Source of the DNA: Thermomicrobiales bacterium | GTDB lineage: Bacteria > Chloroflexota > Chloroflexia > Thermomicrobiales > UBA6265 | Direction: 5' to 3' | NCBI GenBank assembly: GCA_019637585.1 | Contig: JAHBVL010000001.1 | Location: forward strand, 248,001 to 312,000 | DNA: 64,000 nucleotides | In this document: positions 35,116 through 44,487 of the stretch, one piece after another | Layout of the letters: each line of letters starts with the position of its first letter | Position numbering within the stretch: position 1 is the stretch's first letter | The notes under the pieces: model-generated | Seen by the model: the letters and a program-made list of their open reading frames with translations, nothing else | What the model was told of the DNA's origin: nothing | Database searches by the model: none | Translations under genes and position numbers: made by a program

Positions 35116-35281
35116 AGGGCAAGAGGCATAGGTATGTGGCAAGAGTGGCGTCCATTCAGGGACGTCGCTCTACTTTTGAACGAATGGGGCCTATGTAGAC
35201 GCACGTCTGTAGACCTAGCTCGTTGAATTCTCTACGCTCATTGACAGCGGATTGGCAAAGCAATACAGGGGAGCGGCGACA

Positions 35282-35776
35282 GTGGAAGAAAATTGGCAGA
35301 TCGGCATCTACGGCGACCCCTATAGCGGCGACGACGAGCTCGTGCGGTTTGGCGAAATGGCTTTCGAGTCGAAAGAGGAGGCGCAGTTGCTAGCGGATCA
35401 CCTGTCGATGTTGCCCCGATACTCGGACTACGACTTCGAAGTGCAGGATTGGCGGAAACACGCTCCGTTGAGTTCGTTTGAAACGGTTTGGTGGCGGTCC
35501 GTCGATGCGTCGATACTCGACGAGTTCGATCCGGATCCTGAACACCGAGGAGTCGATATCGAGGCATCGGTCCGGAGGTACAACATGACATTCGAATCGA
35601 TGCTGATTTGCCGCAACCCGGGAAGATCCACCTACTGCCGGTCAACGCAAGCGAATTGGATCGAGACCGATGGCGACGAGGCAGACGATGCGCGCTTTCT
35701 CGAAGAGGCTGTTCGCATCGCCGACGTTATGGCGAAAATCAGCGATTCGTGGATCGTGAGGCACACCAGCAACTGA
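35282..35776 (+). CDS. Hypothetical acidic protein
   Basis: 164 residues from the GTG at 35282, with AGGGGAG about 8 bp upstream. It is acidic and soluble, with ENWQIGIYGDPYSGDDELVRFGEMAF at the start, KEEAQLLADHLSMLP and a C-terminal FLEEAVRIADVMAKI helix. There are no known motifs. It has lower GC than the core genes, like the restriction cassette that follows. A possible 43-codon frame after it (from 35780) is too weak to call. Confidence 0.5.
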   Translation: MEENWQIGIYGDPYSGDDELVRFGEMAFESKEEAQLLADHLSMLPRYSDYDFEVQDWRKHAPLSSFETVWWRSVDASILDEFDPDPEHRGVDIEASVRRYNMTFESMLICRNPGRSTYCRSTQANWIETDGDEADDARFLEEAVRIADVMAKISDSWIVRHTSN

Positions 35777-36029
35777 ACGTGAGTCACACAATCCAAGCAT
35801 CTTCGCTTGAGTCTTATCTCGCAAAAGTGAGTGAGAGAATCGCACCCGACAGGCGAATCAAGGTCGGCAACGATAGTTGGATGGAATGGATTGCACAGTT
35901 AGCAAAGTAATAGAGAGTTGACGAACTTACGTTCGCAGGACACAATACTGGCGAGGTCGGGTGTGGGGCCTCTTACCACATGTTCTCCTCAATTTCAATA
36001 ATACGGTTCGCTAGGTTGGGAGATTCCAG
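35777..36029. other. Intergenic region before the methyltransferase
   Basis: No confident gene. The GC content is lower than in the core regions. GGGAG stands 8 bp before the ATG of the methyltransferase and is its likely ribosome-binding site. Confidence 0.4.
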
Positions 36030-37259
36030 ATGCATCCAGATCGGATCGTCGAGGGATTTCAGGTCAGCGAGCTAACGAATGAAAACTACCAAGAGTACTT
36101 TCAGCTGCTGCGATCGAAAGATCAGTTTGAAGTACTGCCACATTCGATCGAGAATGGTTCCGTGGTCGGACCAACGCCTACTCAATTTACGTTCATCGAC
36201 CTCTTCGCGGGAATAGGTGGAATCCGACTTGCGTTTGAAAAGGCTGGTGGCCAGTGTGTGTTCACCAGCGAATGGAATCCTTGGGCCCGAAAGACGTACG
36301 AAGCTAACTTTGGGATCGAGGATACGTTCTTCGGCGACATCGTGGCGATTTCGGACGCCGACATACCAGACCACGACGTACTCTTGGCAGGGTTTCCCTG
36401 TCAGCCATTCAGCATTGCCGGTGTTTCGAAGAAGAATGCACTCGGCGTGCCTCATGGGTTCGAGTGTACGACACAAGGGACATTATTCTTTGAGATTCAG
36501 AGAATTATTGCGGCGAAACAACCGAAGGCATTCCTCTTGGAGAATGTCAAGAATCTTCTGAGCCACGACGGCGGGAACACATTTCGCGTAATTCGCCACG
36601 TACTGAAAGAGGAGTTGGGATATAACCTCTTCGTCGATGTACTTGACGCAAAGCCATTCGTTCCTCAGCATCGCGAAAGAATCATTATCATCGGCTTCAA
36701 GGACCATGAAGTTAACTTTGACTTCGGCGCGATGAATTTGCCTTCGCAGAGTCCGACACTCACAACCGTTTTGCACAGTGAAGACGGTTCAGAGGCCGAA
36801 GAGCGGCCCTATACTCTCGGAGCCCAAGCAAAGGTCAATCCAAAATACGTTCTGAGTGACAGGCTTTGGAGTTACCTGCAGGCGTATGCCGAAAAGCACA
36901 AAGCCGCGGGCAACGGGTTCGGATACGGACTAGTGACTAAAGACGATACAACCCGAACGCTTTCTGCACGATACTATAAGGATGGTTCGGAGATACTTGT
37001 ATCACGGGGCTCTCGGAGAAATCCCCGAAGATTGACCCCACGAGAGTGCGCTCGTTTGATGGGTTTTCCGAAAGACTTTGTGATTCCCGTTTCTGACACA
37101 CAGGCCTACAAGCAGTTTGGCAACTCAGTTGTAGTCCCATTGATGGATGAAGTCGCACGAGTGATGGTCTCGCAGATGCTCGGTCTTGAATCGGTCAGCA
37201 ATCGAGCGGCCAACGATGTCGTGTCTTTCGTCCGAGTTCAGGAATGCCTGACGTTGTAG
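36030..37259 (+). CDS. DNA (cytosine-5) methyltransferase of an EcoRII/Dcm-like system
   Basis: 409 residues. It methylates C5 of cytosine, protecting the cell's own DNA. Motif [17 protein letters not shown], the catalytic [11 protein letters not shown] (Cys124), [18 protein letters not shown] and the C-terminal [11 protein letters not shown] are all present in order. Its neighbours, a Vsr nuclease and an EcoRII-like endonuclease, suggest a CCWGG target. An N-terminal extension of about 52 residues precedes motif I. The next gene overlaps it by 16 bases. Confidence 0.96.
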   Translation: MHPDRIVEGFQVSELTNENYQEYFQLLRSKDQFEVLPHSIENGSVVGPTPTQFTFIDLFAGIGGIRLAFEKAGGQCVFTSEWNPWARKTYEANFGIEDTFFGDIVAISDADIPDHDVLLAGFPCQPFSIAGVSKKNALGVPHGFECTTQGTLFFEIQRIIAAKQPKAFLLENVKNLLSHDGGNTFRVIRHVLKEELGYNLFVDVLDAKPFVPQHRERIIIIGFKDHEVNFDFGAMNLPSQSPTLTTVLHSEDGSEAEERPYTLGAQAKVNPKYVLSDRLWSYLQAYAEKHKAAGNGFGYGLVTKDDTTRTLSARYYKDGSEILVSRGSRRNPRRLTPRECARLMGFPKDFVIPVSDTQAYKQFGNSVVVPLMDEVARVMVSQMLGLESVSNRAANDVVSFVRVQECLTL

Positions 37260-37708
37260 ACGCTCAGACCCGCAGCCGAATGATGGCAGGGATCAGAGCG
37301 CGCGATACGAAACCTGAATTGCAGATCCGTCGATTGCTGCATAGAGAGGGGTTTCGATATCGCTTGCACGTTAGGACTCTTCCGGGCCACCCGGATTTGG
37401 TCCTGCCAAAGTACAACGCCGTGGTTTTCGTGAATGGCTGCTTCTGGCACGGTCACGATTGCCACTTGTTCAAATGGCCGAAATCGCGCGCTGATTGGTG
37501 GCGATCCAAGATCGAGCGCAATCGAGCCAACGACCAACGATGCCTTGACGCACTGGTCACAAAGGACTGGCGTGTAGCGACCGTCTGGGAGTGCTCGCTA
37601 AAAGGCAGACAGAAGCTCGCAATTGATGACGTGGTTGGCATGTTAATCGAGTGGTTGGTGAATTCGGCTGACCAGACACTAGAAGTGAAAGGCAAGGCAA
37701 ATGAATAA
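37244..37708 (+). CDS. vsr: Very short patch repair endonuclease
   Basis: 154 residues. It nicks beside T:G mismatches that arise when 5-methylcytosine deaminates. [24 protein letters not shown], the active-site region [26 protein letters not shown] and [13 protein letters not shown] are diagnostic. It sits between the methyltransferase and the endonuclease with overlapping frames on both sides. Confidence 0.97.
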   Translation: MPDVVDAQTRSRMMAGIRARDTKPELQIRRLLHREGFRYRLHVRTLPGHPDLVLPKYNAVVFVNGCFWHGHDCHLFKWPKSRADWWRSKIERNRANDQRCLDALVTKDWRVATVWECSLKGRQKLAIDDVVGMLIEWLVNSADQTLEVKGKANE

Positions 37709-38921
37709 AGGATCGCTTGCTGATTACTTCACGGGGGTGGCGGCGAAACGCCTAAGCGCAGTTGAAGCCGATCCCGGCACTTCCAACCAACACGAGTTCA
37801 ACGGTGTTGCCGATTTAAGGAGGATACTAGGAACTCCGGATCAGGTTCGTAGATTCCCAGCAAAGCTAGTTTACTTGTCAGACAACGACCCGGATCCAGT
37901 TGTCGAAGACGCCGACCTTACCTGGTACGACTCACGGAGAAATCAGCCCAAGAGAAGCCCGGAGTGGCGCCTTTACTTTCCCGGTACGAGCGTCACGAGC
38001 TGCGCTTCTCCGGGTGATCTACTGGTTCTCGGAAGACGCCCGGATGACACGATTCTGCTAGTCATTGCCGGCGCTGAATCGACGGTTGCCAACCAACTCC
38101 TATGGTTATTTAACCTTGAGGAAATTGATGGGCATCCGGGATTCTCAGTTAGAGAGGAACTCGAATCTGAGCATGATCGACTCAATCTGACTTCACGCGT
38201 GCTATTGGAATCGCTGGGAATCGTAGTTGAAGTCTCGGAAGAGTCTTACCTTGACAGAATCCTCGAGAGCTTTCCAGATGGACTTCCGACAACTGAGGAG
38301 TTTTCTGCTTTTGCCCGAGAGGCCGCAGGCGAGATGGACGTCAGTAACGAACCCGACGTAACTCTCGTGGCTTGGATGGACAAGGAAGAGATTCTCTTCA
38401 GGACCTTCGAGCACCATCTGATCCTTGACCGGCTGAACGCAGGATTTGACGAGGACGTAGATGGGTTCATGCAGTTTTCGTTGTCGGTTCAGAACCGACG
38501 AAAGAGTCGTGTTGGCAATGCTTTCGAGCATCACGTGGCTGCTGTATTCGAGAATCTCGGGGTTCTGTTCTCACGTCGCCAAGTTACCGAAAACAGATCC
38601 CGTCCTGACTTTCTGTTTCCTGGGGTCGACATGTACAGAGATCCAGCTTTTCCGCAGCATCGACTCACAATGTTGGGGGCCAAATCAACGTGCAAGGATC
38701 GGTGGAGACAAGTCCTTTCCGAAGCGAATAGGATACCGCGGAAGCACCTGCTGACATTGGAGCCGGCCATTAGCCAGAACCAAACCGACCAAATGATTGC
38801 CAATGGTTTGCAGCTTGTTGTACCCAACTCGTTGAAAGCAACATACACTCAGGGTCAGCAGGATTGGCTCATGGATCTTCAGAGCTTCATTAGTTTGGTC
38901 AAGGAACGCCAACAATGCTGA
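37701..38921 (+). CDS. EcoRII-type restriction endonuclease
   Basis: 406 residues, the same size as EcoRII. The N-terminal part (about 1-170) corresponds to the effector-binding domain. The C-terminal catalytic domain has RKSRVGNAFEHHVAAVFE, SRPDFLFPG and LGAKSTCKDRWRQVLSEA, which carries the PD-(D/E)XK lysine and the EcoRII-specific TCKDRWRQV. Enzymes of this type need two CCWGG sites for cutting. It overlaps vsr by eight bases, giving a compact methyltransferase-repair-nuclease operon. Confidence 0.95.
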   Translation: MNKGSLADYFTGVAAKRLSAVEADPGTSNQHEFNGVADLRRILGTPDQVRRFPAKLVYLSDNDPDPVVEDADLTWYDSRRNQPKRSPEWRLYFPGTSVTSCASPGDLLVLGRRPDDTILLVIAGAESTVANQLLWLFNLEEIDGHPGFSVREELESEHDRLNLTSRVLLESLGIVVEVSEESYLDRILESFPDGLPTTEEFSAFAREAAGEMDVSNEPDVTLVAWMDKEEILFRTFEHHLILDRLNAGFDEDVDGFMQFSLSVQNRRKSRVGNAFEHHVAAVFENLGVLFSRRQVTENRSRPDFLFPGVDMYRDPAFPQHRLTMLGAKSTCKDRWRQVLSEANRIPRKHLLTLEPAISQNQTDQMIANGLQLVVPNSLKATYTQGQQDWLMDLQSFISLVKERQQC

Positions 38922-38973
38922 ATGAACTGTGAGTTGGCTACTCTCTGCCAAAGCCAACGGGGGCCTACCGCCG

Positions 38974-40026
38974 CTACCCCACTCCCCCCACCCGACCACC
39001 CCCCGCATAGACATTGAACCGCTCGCCCCGCAAGAACCCCACAAGGGTCATGCCGAAGCGCTGAGCGAGGTCGACGGCGAGGCTGCTGGGGGCGGAGACG
39101 GCGCAGAGAATGGGGATGCCGGCGGCCAGGGCTTTTTGGGCGATTTCGAAACTGCTCCGGCCGCTCACCATCAGGACGGCGTCGGAGAGCGGCAGGCGGT
39201 TTTCGAGCAGCGACCAGCCGATCACCTTGTCGACGGCGTTGTGCCGGCCGACATCTTCGCGGACGGCGATCATTTCGCCCGCCGGGGTGAAGAGCGCGGC
39301 GGCGTGCAATCCGCCGGTCGTGGAAAAGAGTCCCTGCGCTTCTCTCAGGGCGCCGGGCAAGCTGGTGATCGTGCGCCAGTCGACGGTTGGGCCGGGGGCA
39401 AGTGGCGGAATGCCTCGTCGCTCGATCTGGTCGAGCTGTTCCTTGCCGCAAATTCCGCAGGCGGAGGTCATGGTGAAGTTGCGGATTGGTGAGTCGGCAA
39501 GTCGGCCAGACGGTGAGTCGGCGAGTCGGCGAGACGGCAAGTCGGCAAGTCGTCCCTCACCCCCCGCCCCTCTCCCGACCGCGGGAGAGGGGGGATGGTC
39601 GTCTTCTTTCTTGCCGTCTGGCCGTCTTCCCGTCTCGCCGACTTCGTCCTGGCCGTCTGGCCGTCTGGCCGTCTCGCCGACTTCGTTCTTGCCGTCTTCC
39701 CGTCTTCCCGTCTTCCCGTCTTCGTCCTGGCCTCTCATCACGACGGTCACAATGTTGTGCCGCTGCTCGGCGTCGTCGCAATCGAGGCAATACTCGATCC
39801 GGGCGATCTGCCGGCGTGATTCGATGAGTCCCTCGGCAAAGAGGAATCCGGCGGCCAGCTCGAAATCGGCTCCGGGGGTGCGCATGGTGACGGCGATGGG
39901 CCGGGTCTGCCCACCCACTCGCATGCGGATTTCCATCGGTTCTTCCGTGGCCAGGAGATCGATGCGGGACGTGCTCCGGCCCGCGTCGATCGACCGCATG
40001 CGGACGCGGGTTTGGCCGGTTTTCAT
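38974..40026 (-). CDS. fdhD: Formate dehydrogenase accessory sulfurtransferase FdhD with a repeat-derived insertion
   Basis: 350 residues from the ATG at 40026. FdhD carries sulfur to the molybdenum cofactor of formate dehydrogenases. Normal parts are ATEEPMEIRMRVGGQ, TPGADFELAAGFLFAEGLI, the cysteine pair TSACGICGKE (Cys190, Cys193), REDVGRHNAVDKVIGW and SGRSSFEIAQKA. Between about residues 101 and 182 lies an insert absent from the family. It encodes repeated GRREDGK/GRRPDG units, then PPSPAVGRGAGGEG (the antisense reading of repeat family A), then RLADSPSGRLADSP repeats. Removing it leaves about 268 residues, the usual size. The frame is kept and both catalytic halves are intact. Confidence 0.93.
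   Translation of the reverse strand: MKTGQTRVRMRSIDAGRSTSRIDLLATEEPMEIRMRVGGQTRPIAVTMRTPGADFELAAGFLFAEGLIESRRQIARIEYCLDCDDAEQRHNIVTVVMRGQDEDGKTGRREDGKNEVGETARRPDGQDEVGETGRRPDGKKEDDHPPSPAVGRGAGGEGRLADLPSRRLADSPSGRLADSPIRNFTMTSACGICGKEQLDQIERRGIPPLAPGPTVDWRTITSLPGALREAQGLFSTTGGLHAAALFTPAGEMIAVREDVGRHNAVDKVIGWSLLENRLPLSDAVLMVSGRSSFEIAQKALAAGIPILCAVSAPSSLAVDLAQRFGMTLVGFLRGERFNVYAGGGRVGGVG
39481..39726. repeat. Repeat block inserted in frame within fdhD
   Basis: It contains a complete family A hairpin unit (39554-39594), flanked by short direct repeats: GTCGGCAAGTCGGCCAGACG-like on one side and TCTGGCCGTCTTCCCGTC-like on the other. The block is a multiple of three in effect, because the fdhD frame is open through it. 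Confidence 0.85.
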
Positions 40027-40161
40027 GAGAGGAGGGCAATGGGCGATGGGCAAAAGGCAAAGGGCAAAGGGCAAAAGGCAAAAGGCGATGGCCCGAGGGC
40101 GCCCGGAGGCATTCGCCTGCTATTTCCCATTTCCCATTTCCTATCTCCCACACCCACCATC

Positions 40162-42486
40162 TCAGTCCGCCGCCCGCGATTCCTGACTGCCGACTGCTGA
40201 CTGCTGACTGCTCGTTTCCGCCTGCTGCCTGCTCGCTTCCGCCCGCTCAACCCGTACCAGCGCGTTGTAATCCGGCACGCCCGATTGCGGCGAACGTTTG
40301 CGACGATCGAGCAGCACGTTGCCTTCCGGCCAGTGAATCTGCAGATTGCGCCGCGCGATGGGGGCGAATGCCACCCGGCCTTCGTAGCGGCCGGCGTCGT
40401 TGATCAGCACGGCCAGGTCGCCATTCCGCAAACCGAGCGACGCGGCGTCATCCTCGTTCATCAGAATCGCTTCCCGGCGGGCGCCGGTGATCGCATCCTT
40501 GGCTTCGTGCACCATGCTGTTGAACTGTTTGCCGCGCCGGGTCGAGACGGCGAACAATCCCTCCGGAATCGCCTCGATCACGGGGCGCACCGGCGCGAAG
40601 TGAGCTTTGCCGTCCGGCGTCGGGAAGTTCCAGTCCTGGCAGAGATGCGGTCCTCCGGCCTGGAATTGATCTCCCGTCTTCCGCAGGTGCTGAATCCCGT
40701 CGTACAACGGCACGACCCGGGCGATCTCCTCGCGCAACTGGTGGGTACCGCCATAGGTCAGCTGCGGCGCCAGATCCGGTCGGACCCGTCGCGCCAGATC
40801 GAGATAGACCTCCCATTCCGGTCGCGCGTCGCCGATCCGGCGCCCCTCGATTTCCGGACTGAACATCACCCGCCGCTCGGTCGACCGCTGCGTCACCCCT
40901 CCCGGTGTTTCATACCGGGTAGCCGCGGGAAGGAGAATGACCGTTTCGGCCGGATCGACGAACATCTGCGGACTGAGCACGATGTCCTGATGCACCCGCA
41001 GCGGAATGCGAGCCAGCGCGCTGTCGACATACGCCGGGTCGGGCAGGACTTCCAGGAAATTGCCGCCGGTGGAAAAGAGGATATCCAGGTTGCCGTCTGC
41101 GGCAGCATCGATCATCTCAGAGGTGATCATGCCTGGTTCGTGCGGCACGGGAAAACCCCATTGCTCGCTCAATGCGGCAGCGCTTTCCTTTGTAATGGCA
41201 GCGCCTCCCGGAAATGCCGTGGCATAGGCGCCCATTTCCGCGCCACCCTGGATACCGGAATGGCCACGGATCGGCATGAGCCCGCACATCTCCCGGCCGA
41301 CGAAACCGCGCGTCAGCGCCAGGTTGATGATGGCCAGCACATTCTCTTCACCGGTGGCGTGCTGGGTGGCGCCCATACTCCAGACGAAGACCGCCGTTTT
41401 CGCGCTGCCCACCAGCTGTCCGAACTCGCGCATCGACGCTTCCGTCGCGCCCGACCGTTCCGCCAGCGACGTCCACGACTCGCCATCGACCAGAGCGCGA
41501 AGCTCGTCGAACCCGGCGGTGTGCTCCCGGATGAATGCCTCGTCGACCAGATTGTGCTCGACGATATGCTTCATGGCCCCGGTGAGAAAAGCGACATCGC
41601 CGCCGGTCTGGATCAGAAAGGTCTCTTCGGCCAGTTTGGTGCCAAAAAGGGCGCTTTCCGCAATCGATGGAATCCAGTACCGCTCCATACCCGGTTCGCG
41701 ATAGGTGTTGACCATCACGATTTTCGTGCCGGCTTTGCGGGCGTAGTACATGTATTTCGTGGTGACGGGTTGATTGTTGGCCGGGTTGGACCCAATGAAA
41801 ACGAGGAGATCTGTGCCGATCCAATCGCCATAGGAACAGGTGGTGGCCGCGACGCCGAGCGCCTGTTTGAGAGCGACACTGCTCGGGGCGTGACAGATGC
41901 GGGCCGCATTGTCGATTCCGTTGGTGCCCATCGCCCGGACCGCTTTCTGGGCGGCGTAGTAGGTTTCGTTCGTGGTGCCACGGCCGGTGATGTAGAAGCC
42001 CATCCGGTGCAGGTCGGTTGTCCGGATACGCCCGGCGATCTGGTCGAGCGCGTCGTCCCACCCGATCCGGGTGAATCCTGGGTCGCCTGCCCGGCGAATC
42101 ATAGGGTAGGGCAGCCGTCCCAACTCCCGCAGCTCAGCACTCGAACGCTCCTTGAGCGGCGCTACGTCCGCCAGCAACGCCATATCGAGCGCCGGCGCCG
42201 TGTTCAACCGCAAGAGGCGCAAGCGGATGTTGCAGATGTGGGGGCCGTCCGTCGTCCAGTCCTTCAACCCGGCCACTCCGAGCGCGCAACCGTCGCACAC
42301 CCCTTGGGAGAGGATCCGCCAGGCGAAGCCAGCTTCGTCCCGGTTCTCCTTCAGCGCCCGAAAAACCTCGCCGAAGTTGTTCGGATGCTGCTCGCCAATG
42401 CCAAACGGCACTTTCGAGACCCAGAGCGCGGGATCGAGGCCTTTCTTGGCCCGTTTGAGATGGGGTTTGGGGACATTCGGTGCCAT
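40162..42486 (-). CDS. YdeP-type FdhF-like molybdopterin oxidoreductase
   Basis: 774 residues. A formate-dehydrogenase-alpha-like family (YdeP/FdhF) is recognised from WRILSQGVCDGCALGVAGLKDW, GRGTTNETYYAAQKAVRAMGTNGIDNAARICHAPS, DLLVFIGSNPANNQPVTTKYM and MPIRGHSGIQGGAEMG. It probably binds a molybdopterin guanine dinucleotide cofactor; the substrate is unknown. It lies directly upstream of fdhD on the same strand, which supports a need for sulfurated cofactor. The last 25 residues (AETSSQQSAVGSQESRAAD) come from the GACTGCTGACTGCTGACTG minisatellite at 40188-40215 and are not part of the family. Start ATG at 42486. Confidence 0.9.
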   Translation of the reverse strand: MAPNVPKPHLKRAKKGLDPALWVSKVPFGIGEQHPNNFGEVFRALKENRDEAGFAWRILSQGVCDGCALGVAGLKDWTTDGPHICNIRLRLLRLNTAPALDMALLADVAPLKERSSAELRELGRLPYPMIRRAGDPGFTRIGWDDALDQIAGRIRTTDLHRMGFYITGRGTTNETYYAAQKAVRAMGTNGIDNAARICHAPSSVALKQALGVAATTCSYGDWIGTDLLVFIGSNPANNQPVTTKYMYYARKAGTKIVMVNTYREPGMERYWIPSIAESALFGTKLAEETFLIQTGGDVAFLTGAMKHIVEHNLVDEAFIREHTAGFDELRALVDGESWTSLAERSGATEASMREFGQLVGSAKTAVFVWSMGATQHATGEENVLAIINLALTRGFVGREMCGLMPIRGHSGIQGGAEMGAYATAFPGGAAITKESAAALSEQWGFPVPHEPGMITSEMIDAAADGNLDILFSTGGNFLEVLPDPAYVDSALARIPLRVHQDIVLSPQMFVDPAETVILLPAATRYETPGGVTQRSTERRVMFSPEIEGRRIGDARPEWEVYLDLARRVRPDLAPQLTYGGTHQLREEIARVVPLYDGIQHLRKTGDQFQAGGPHLCQDWNFPTPDGKAHFAPVRPVIEAIPEGLFAVSTRRGKQFNSMVHEAKDAITGARREAILMNEDDAASLGLRNGDLAVLINDAGRYEGRVAFAPIARRNLQIHWPEGNVLLDRRKRSPQSGVPDYNALVRVERAEASRQQAETSSQQSAVGSQESRAAD

Positions 42487-42580
42487 GGAGGGATTATAGG
42501 AGGCCCAGACAGGCGACGCGTCATCGATCGGAGACCGACTGAGTCAGGTCCCTCGGACAACCAGATAAAACTGCGTTCGT

Positions 42581-42799
42581 TTATCGATCCAGACCGAGGG
42601 AGTTCTGCCGTTCGTCTGCGTGATCCAGTAGTGCTTCTTCGATCTCTGAATCGAAATCTTCAGAAGAGTTGAGGATGGGCTTAACAGAACCAAAGAGGTG
42701 CGCAAGTGTTGAAGCCGGCGGCGGAGTAGGCACGCTGGCTTTCCCAGATAGCGGGAGCTCTTGAACGTCGTCGAAGGCTGCTTGAATAGTTCTGGGCAT
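42581..42799 (-). CDS. Possible small antitoxin-like protein
   Basis: 72 residues. The MPRTIQAAFDDVQELPL start resembles antitoxins that begin MxxTIEAxFD, and the end DSEIEEALLDHADERQN is an acidic helix. No toxin gene is adjacent on the same strand. It lies between the oxidoreductase gene and a truncated copy of its 5' end. The ribosome-binding site is weak. It may be an orphan or not expressed. Confidence 0.35.
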   Translation of the reverse strand: MPRTIQAAFDDVQELPLSGKASVPTPPPASTLAHLFGSVKPILNSSEDFDSEIEEALLDHADERQNSLGLDR

Positions 42800-42858
42800 A
42801 GTTCAATCCGAGCCGGAACCGAGGAGTCGATCGTTCAAGTGTACTGCGCAGTACAACG

Positions 42859-43104
42859 TCAGTCGGCAGTCATCCAGTCCTTCAGCCCGGCCACCCCGAG
42901 GACGCAACCGTCGCACACCCCCTGGGAAAGGATCCGCCAGGCAAAGCCCGCCTCGTCCCGATTCTCCCGAAACGCCCGAAACACCTCGCCAAAGTTGTTC
43001 GGATGCTGCTCCCCAATGCCAAACGGCACTTTCGAGACCCAGAGCGCGGGGTCGAGGCCCTTCCTGGCGCGTTTGAGGTGGGGTTTGGGGACGTTCGGTG
43101 CCAT
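42859..43104 (-). pseudogene. Truncated copy of the YdeP-type oxidoreductase 5' end
   Basis: 81 codons from an ATG reproduce the first 80 residues of the complete gene (MAPNVPKPHLKRARKGLDPA..., ending QGVCDGCVLGVAGLKDW), with few amino-acid changes, then stop. DNA differences are more numerous and mostly silent. This suggests that the fragment was once part of a second working gene rather than a fresh tandem copy. It contains no active-site region beyond the VCDGC motif, so it cannot be a functional enzyme. Confidence 0.85.
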
Positions 43105-43581
43105 GAAGGGGAATACTCCTTCTCCAGATTATGCCACTGCGAGGAGTTGCGCCCGATCCACCATGTTCATCAACTGCGGTGGAGTCGAGAGCTGCGCGTG
43201 AAGCCCCGAAAGGAACCAGGACGAATCGAACCGTTGTGGCGGCCAACCCACATCCGTTGAAATCCTTCCCGAAGGTCGGCGGCAAGGCTAGACAGCGATC
43301 GATCTGGGGCAGTGTATGGAGCCGGAACGCAGATGCTGGTTGAGGTCGTTCATCCCGTTCCGGAGCGATTCCCGGGGCGACTTCATATCCAGCTGACGAA
43401 GTACAGATTCGGCAACTTCAGATCACAGGCTGTGGTCTCAAGTGCCTGTCAAACCACTTGATGCCCAATATTATTGGGATTGCCTAGTTCACTAGACGTG
43501 GAAAATCCCGTTGGCAAGCGAACTAGCTTCCCGAGTGAGTATGCTTCATTGATCTGGCGTCGATAGGTAGTGGAGATTGAT
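43105..43581. other. Intergenic region between the truncated oxidoreductase and the ABC-3C operon
   Basis: No gene recognised. An imperfect CTAG-TTCA-CTAG palindrome lies near 43485-43496. GC content falls towards the right, consistent with a junction to acquired DNA. Confidence 0.4.
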
Positions 43582-44487
43582 ATGGACGAATTCGCGAGAA
43601 GTTACTTCGCGTTGGCGTTTGAGAATGAGTTCCGCAAACTGAAGGCGATGGCGTTCCAGGACTTCTTCTCGGATATCATGGAACGGCGGCATCCTGATGA
43701 TTTCATTCGGGTCAGGCCCTGGGGCAATCAAGGTGACCGGAAGAACGACGGATATCTCCGATCGTCCAGACAGCTATTCCAAGTCTACGCACCGAACGAG
43801 ATCGAAGAGTCAAAGACACTGAAGAAGATATCCACGGACTTCAACGAAGCGTTGCCTCATTGGGAACCGTACTTCGATTTCTGGGTCTTCGTTCACAATT
43901 GCTCCGATGGTTTGTCCCCTGGCATTCTGAAACTACTCCTTGATCTGGAAGAGGCTCAAGGGAATGTGCGCTGCACTAATTGGGGCCTTCCCGAACTCAG
44001 AGGCAAAGTATTGGAGTTGGCTCTGTCGGACTTAGTCGCGCTTTTCGGTGCAGCCCCAAGTGCGGAGAAAAACCTCAGATTCGAGGATATTCGCAATGTT
44101 CTGATCGGATTGTCCAACTCGGTCCCTGATCTGGATGAGGACCTGCGGCCAGTGCCGCCACAGAAGATGCAGTTCAATGACCTATCCAATGACGTGAGAA
44201 TCTTGTTACAGACTGGCTCGCGCGCGGCCCATCGCGTGGAGCAGTTCTTCGCGGAATGGCCAGATCCCGAGCTGGGAGATCGTGTCGCTGCCCTCTTTCG
44301 CACTCAGTACACTGAAAAGCGACATGCTGGGGCGGCGCCGGACGCAATCTTCAACGAGTTGTGGGAGTTTGCACGAGGAGGACAAGCGCGCAACTCTAAA
44401 GAAGAATTCGCTGTACTTGCCCTGTTGGCTCACTTATTCGAACTGTGCGACATATTTGAACGACCTTCGGAGAACTTAGCATCATGA
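43582..44487 (+). CDS. ABC-3C system effector-like protein
   Basis: 301 residues from the ATG at 43582 (GGAG about 6 bp upstream; a GTG four codons earlier is possible). The start FARSYFALAFENEFRKLKAMAFQDFFSDIM and the segment GDRKNDGYLRSSRQLFQVYAP look like a restriction-endonuclease-type fold (acidic residue, K, then Q-V/Y). The second half is helical. It is the first gene of three overlapping genes with a small middle component and an SMC-like ATPase, the layout of ABC-three-component systems predicted to act in conflict with phages or plasmids. The effector role is inferred from this context. Confidence 0.75.
   Translation: MDEFARSYFALAFENEFRKLKAMAFQDFFSDIMERRHPDDFIRVRPWGNQGDRKNDGYLRSSRQLFQVYAPNEIEESKTLKKISTDFNEALPHWEPYFDFWVFVHNCSDGLSPGILKLLLDLEEAQGNVRCTNWGLPELRGKVLELALSDLVALFGAAPSAEKNLRFEDIRNVLIGLSNSVPDLDEDLRPVPPQKMQFNDLSNDVRILLQTGSRAAHRVEQFFAEWPDPELGDRVAALFRTQYTEKRHAGAAPDAIFNELWEFARGGQARNSKEEFAVLALLAHLFELCDIFERPSENLAS

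Noticed and set aside
35780-35910. Possible 43-codon gene after the acidic hypothetical gene
   Set aside because: It is too short, lacks a ribosome-binding site, and no homology can be seen.
42581-42799. A complete toxin-antitoxin pair next to the antitoxin-like frame
   Set aside because: No second small gene with toxin motifs is found on either side; the frame remains an orphan call with low confidence.
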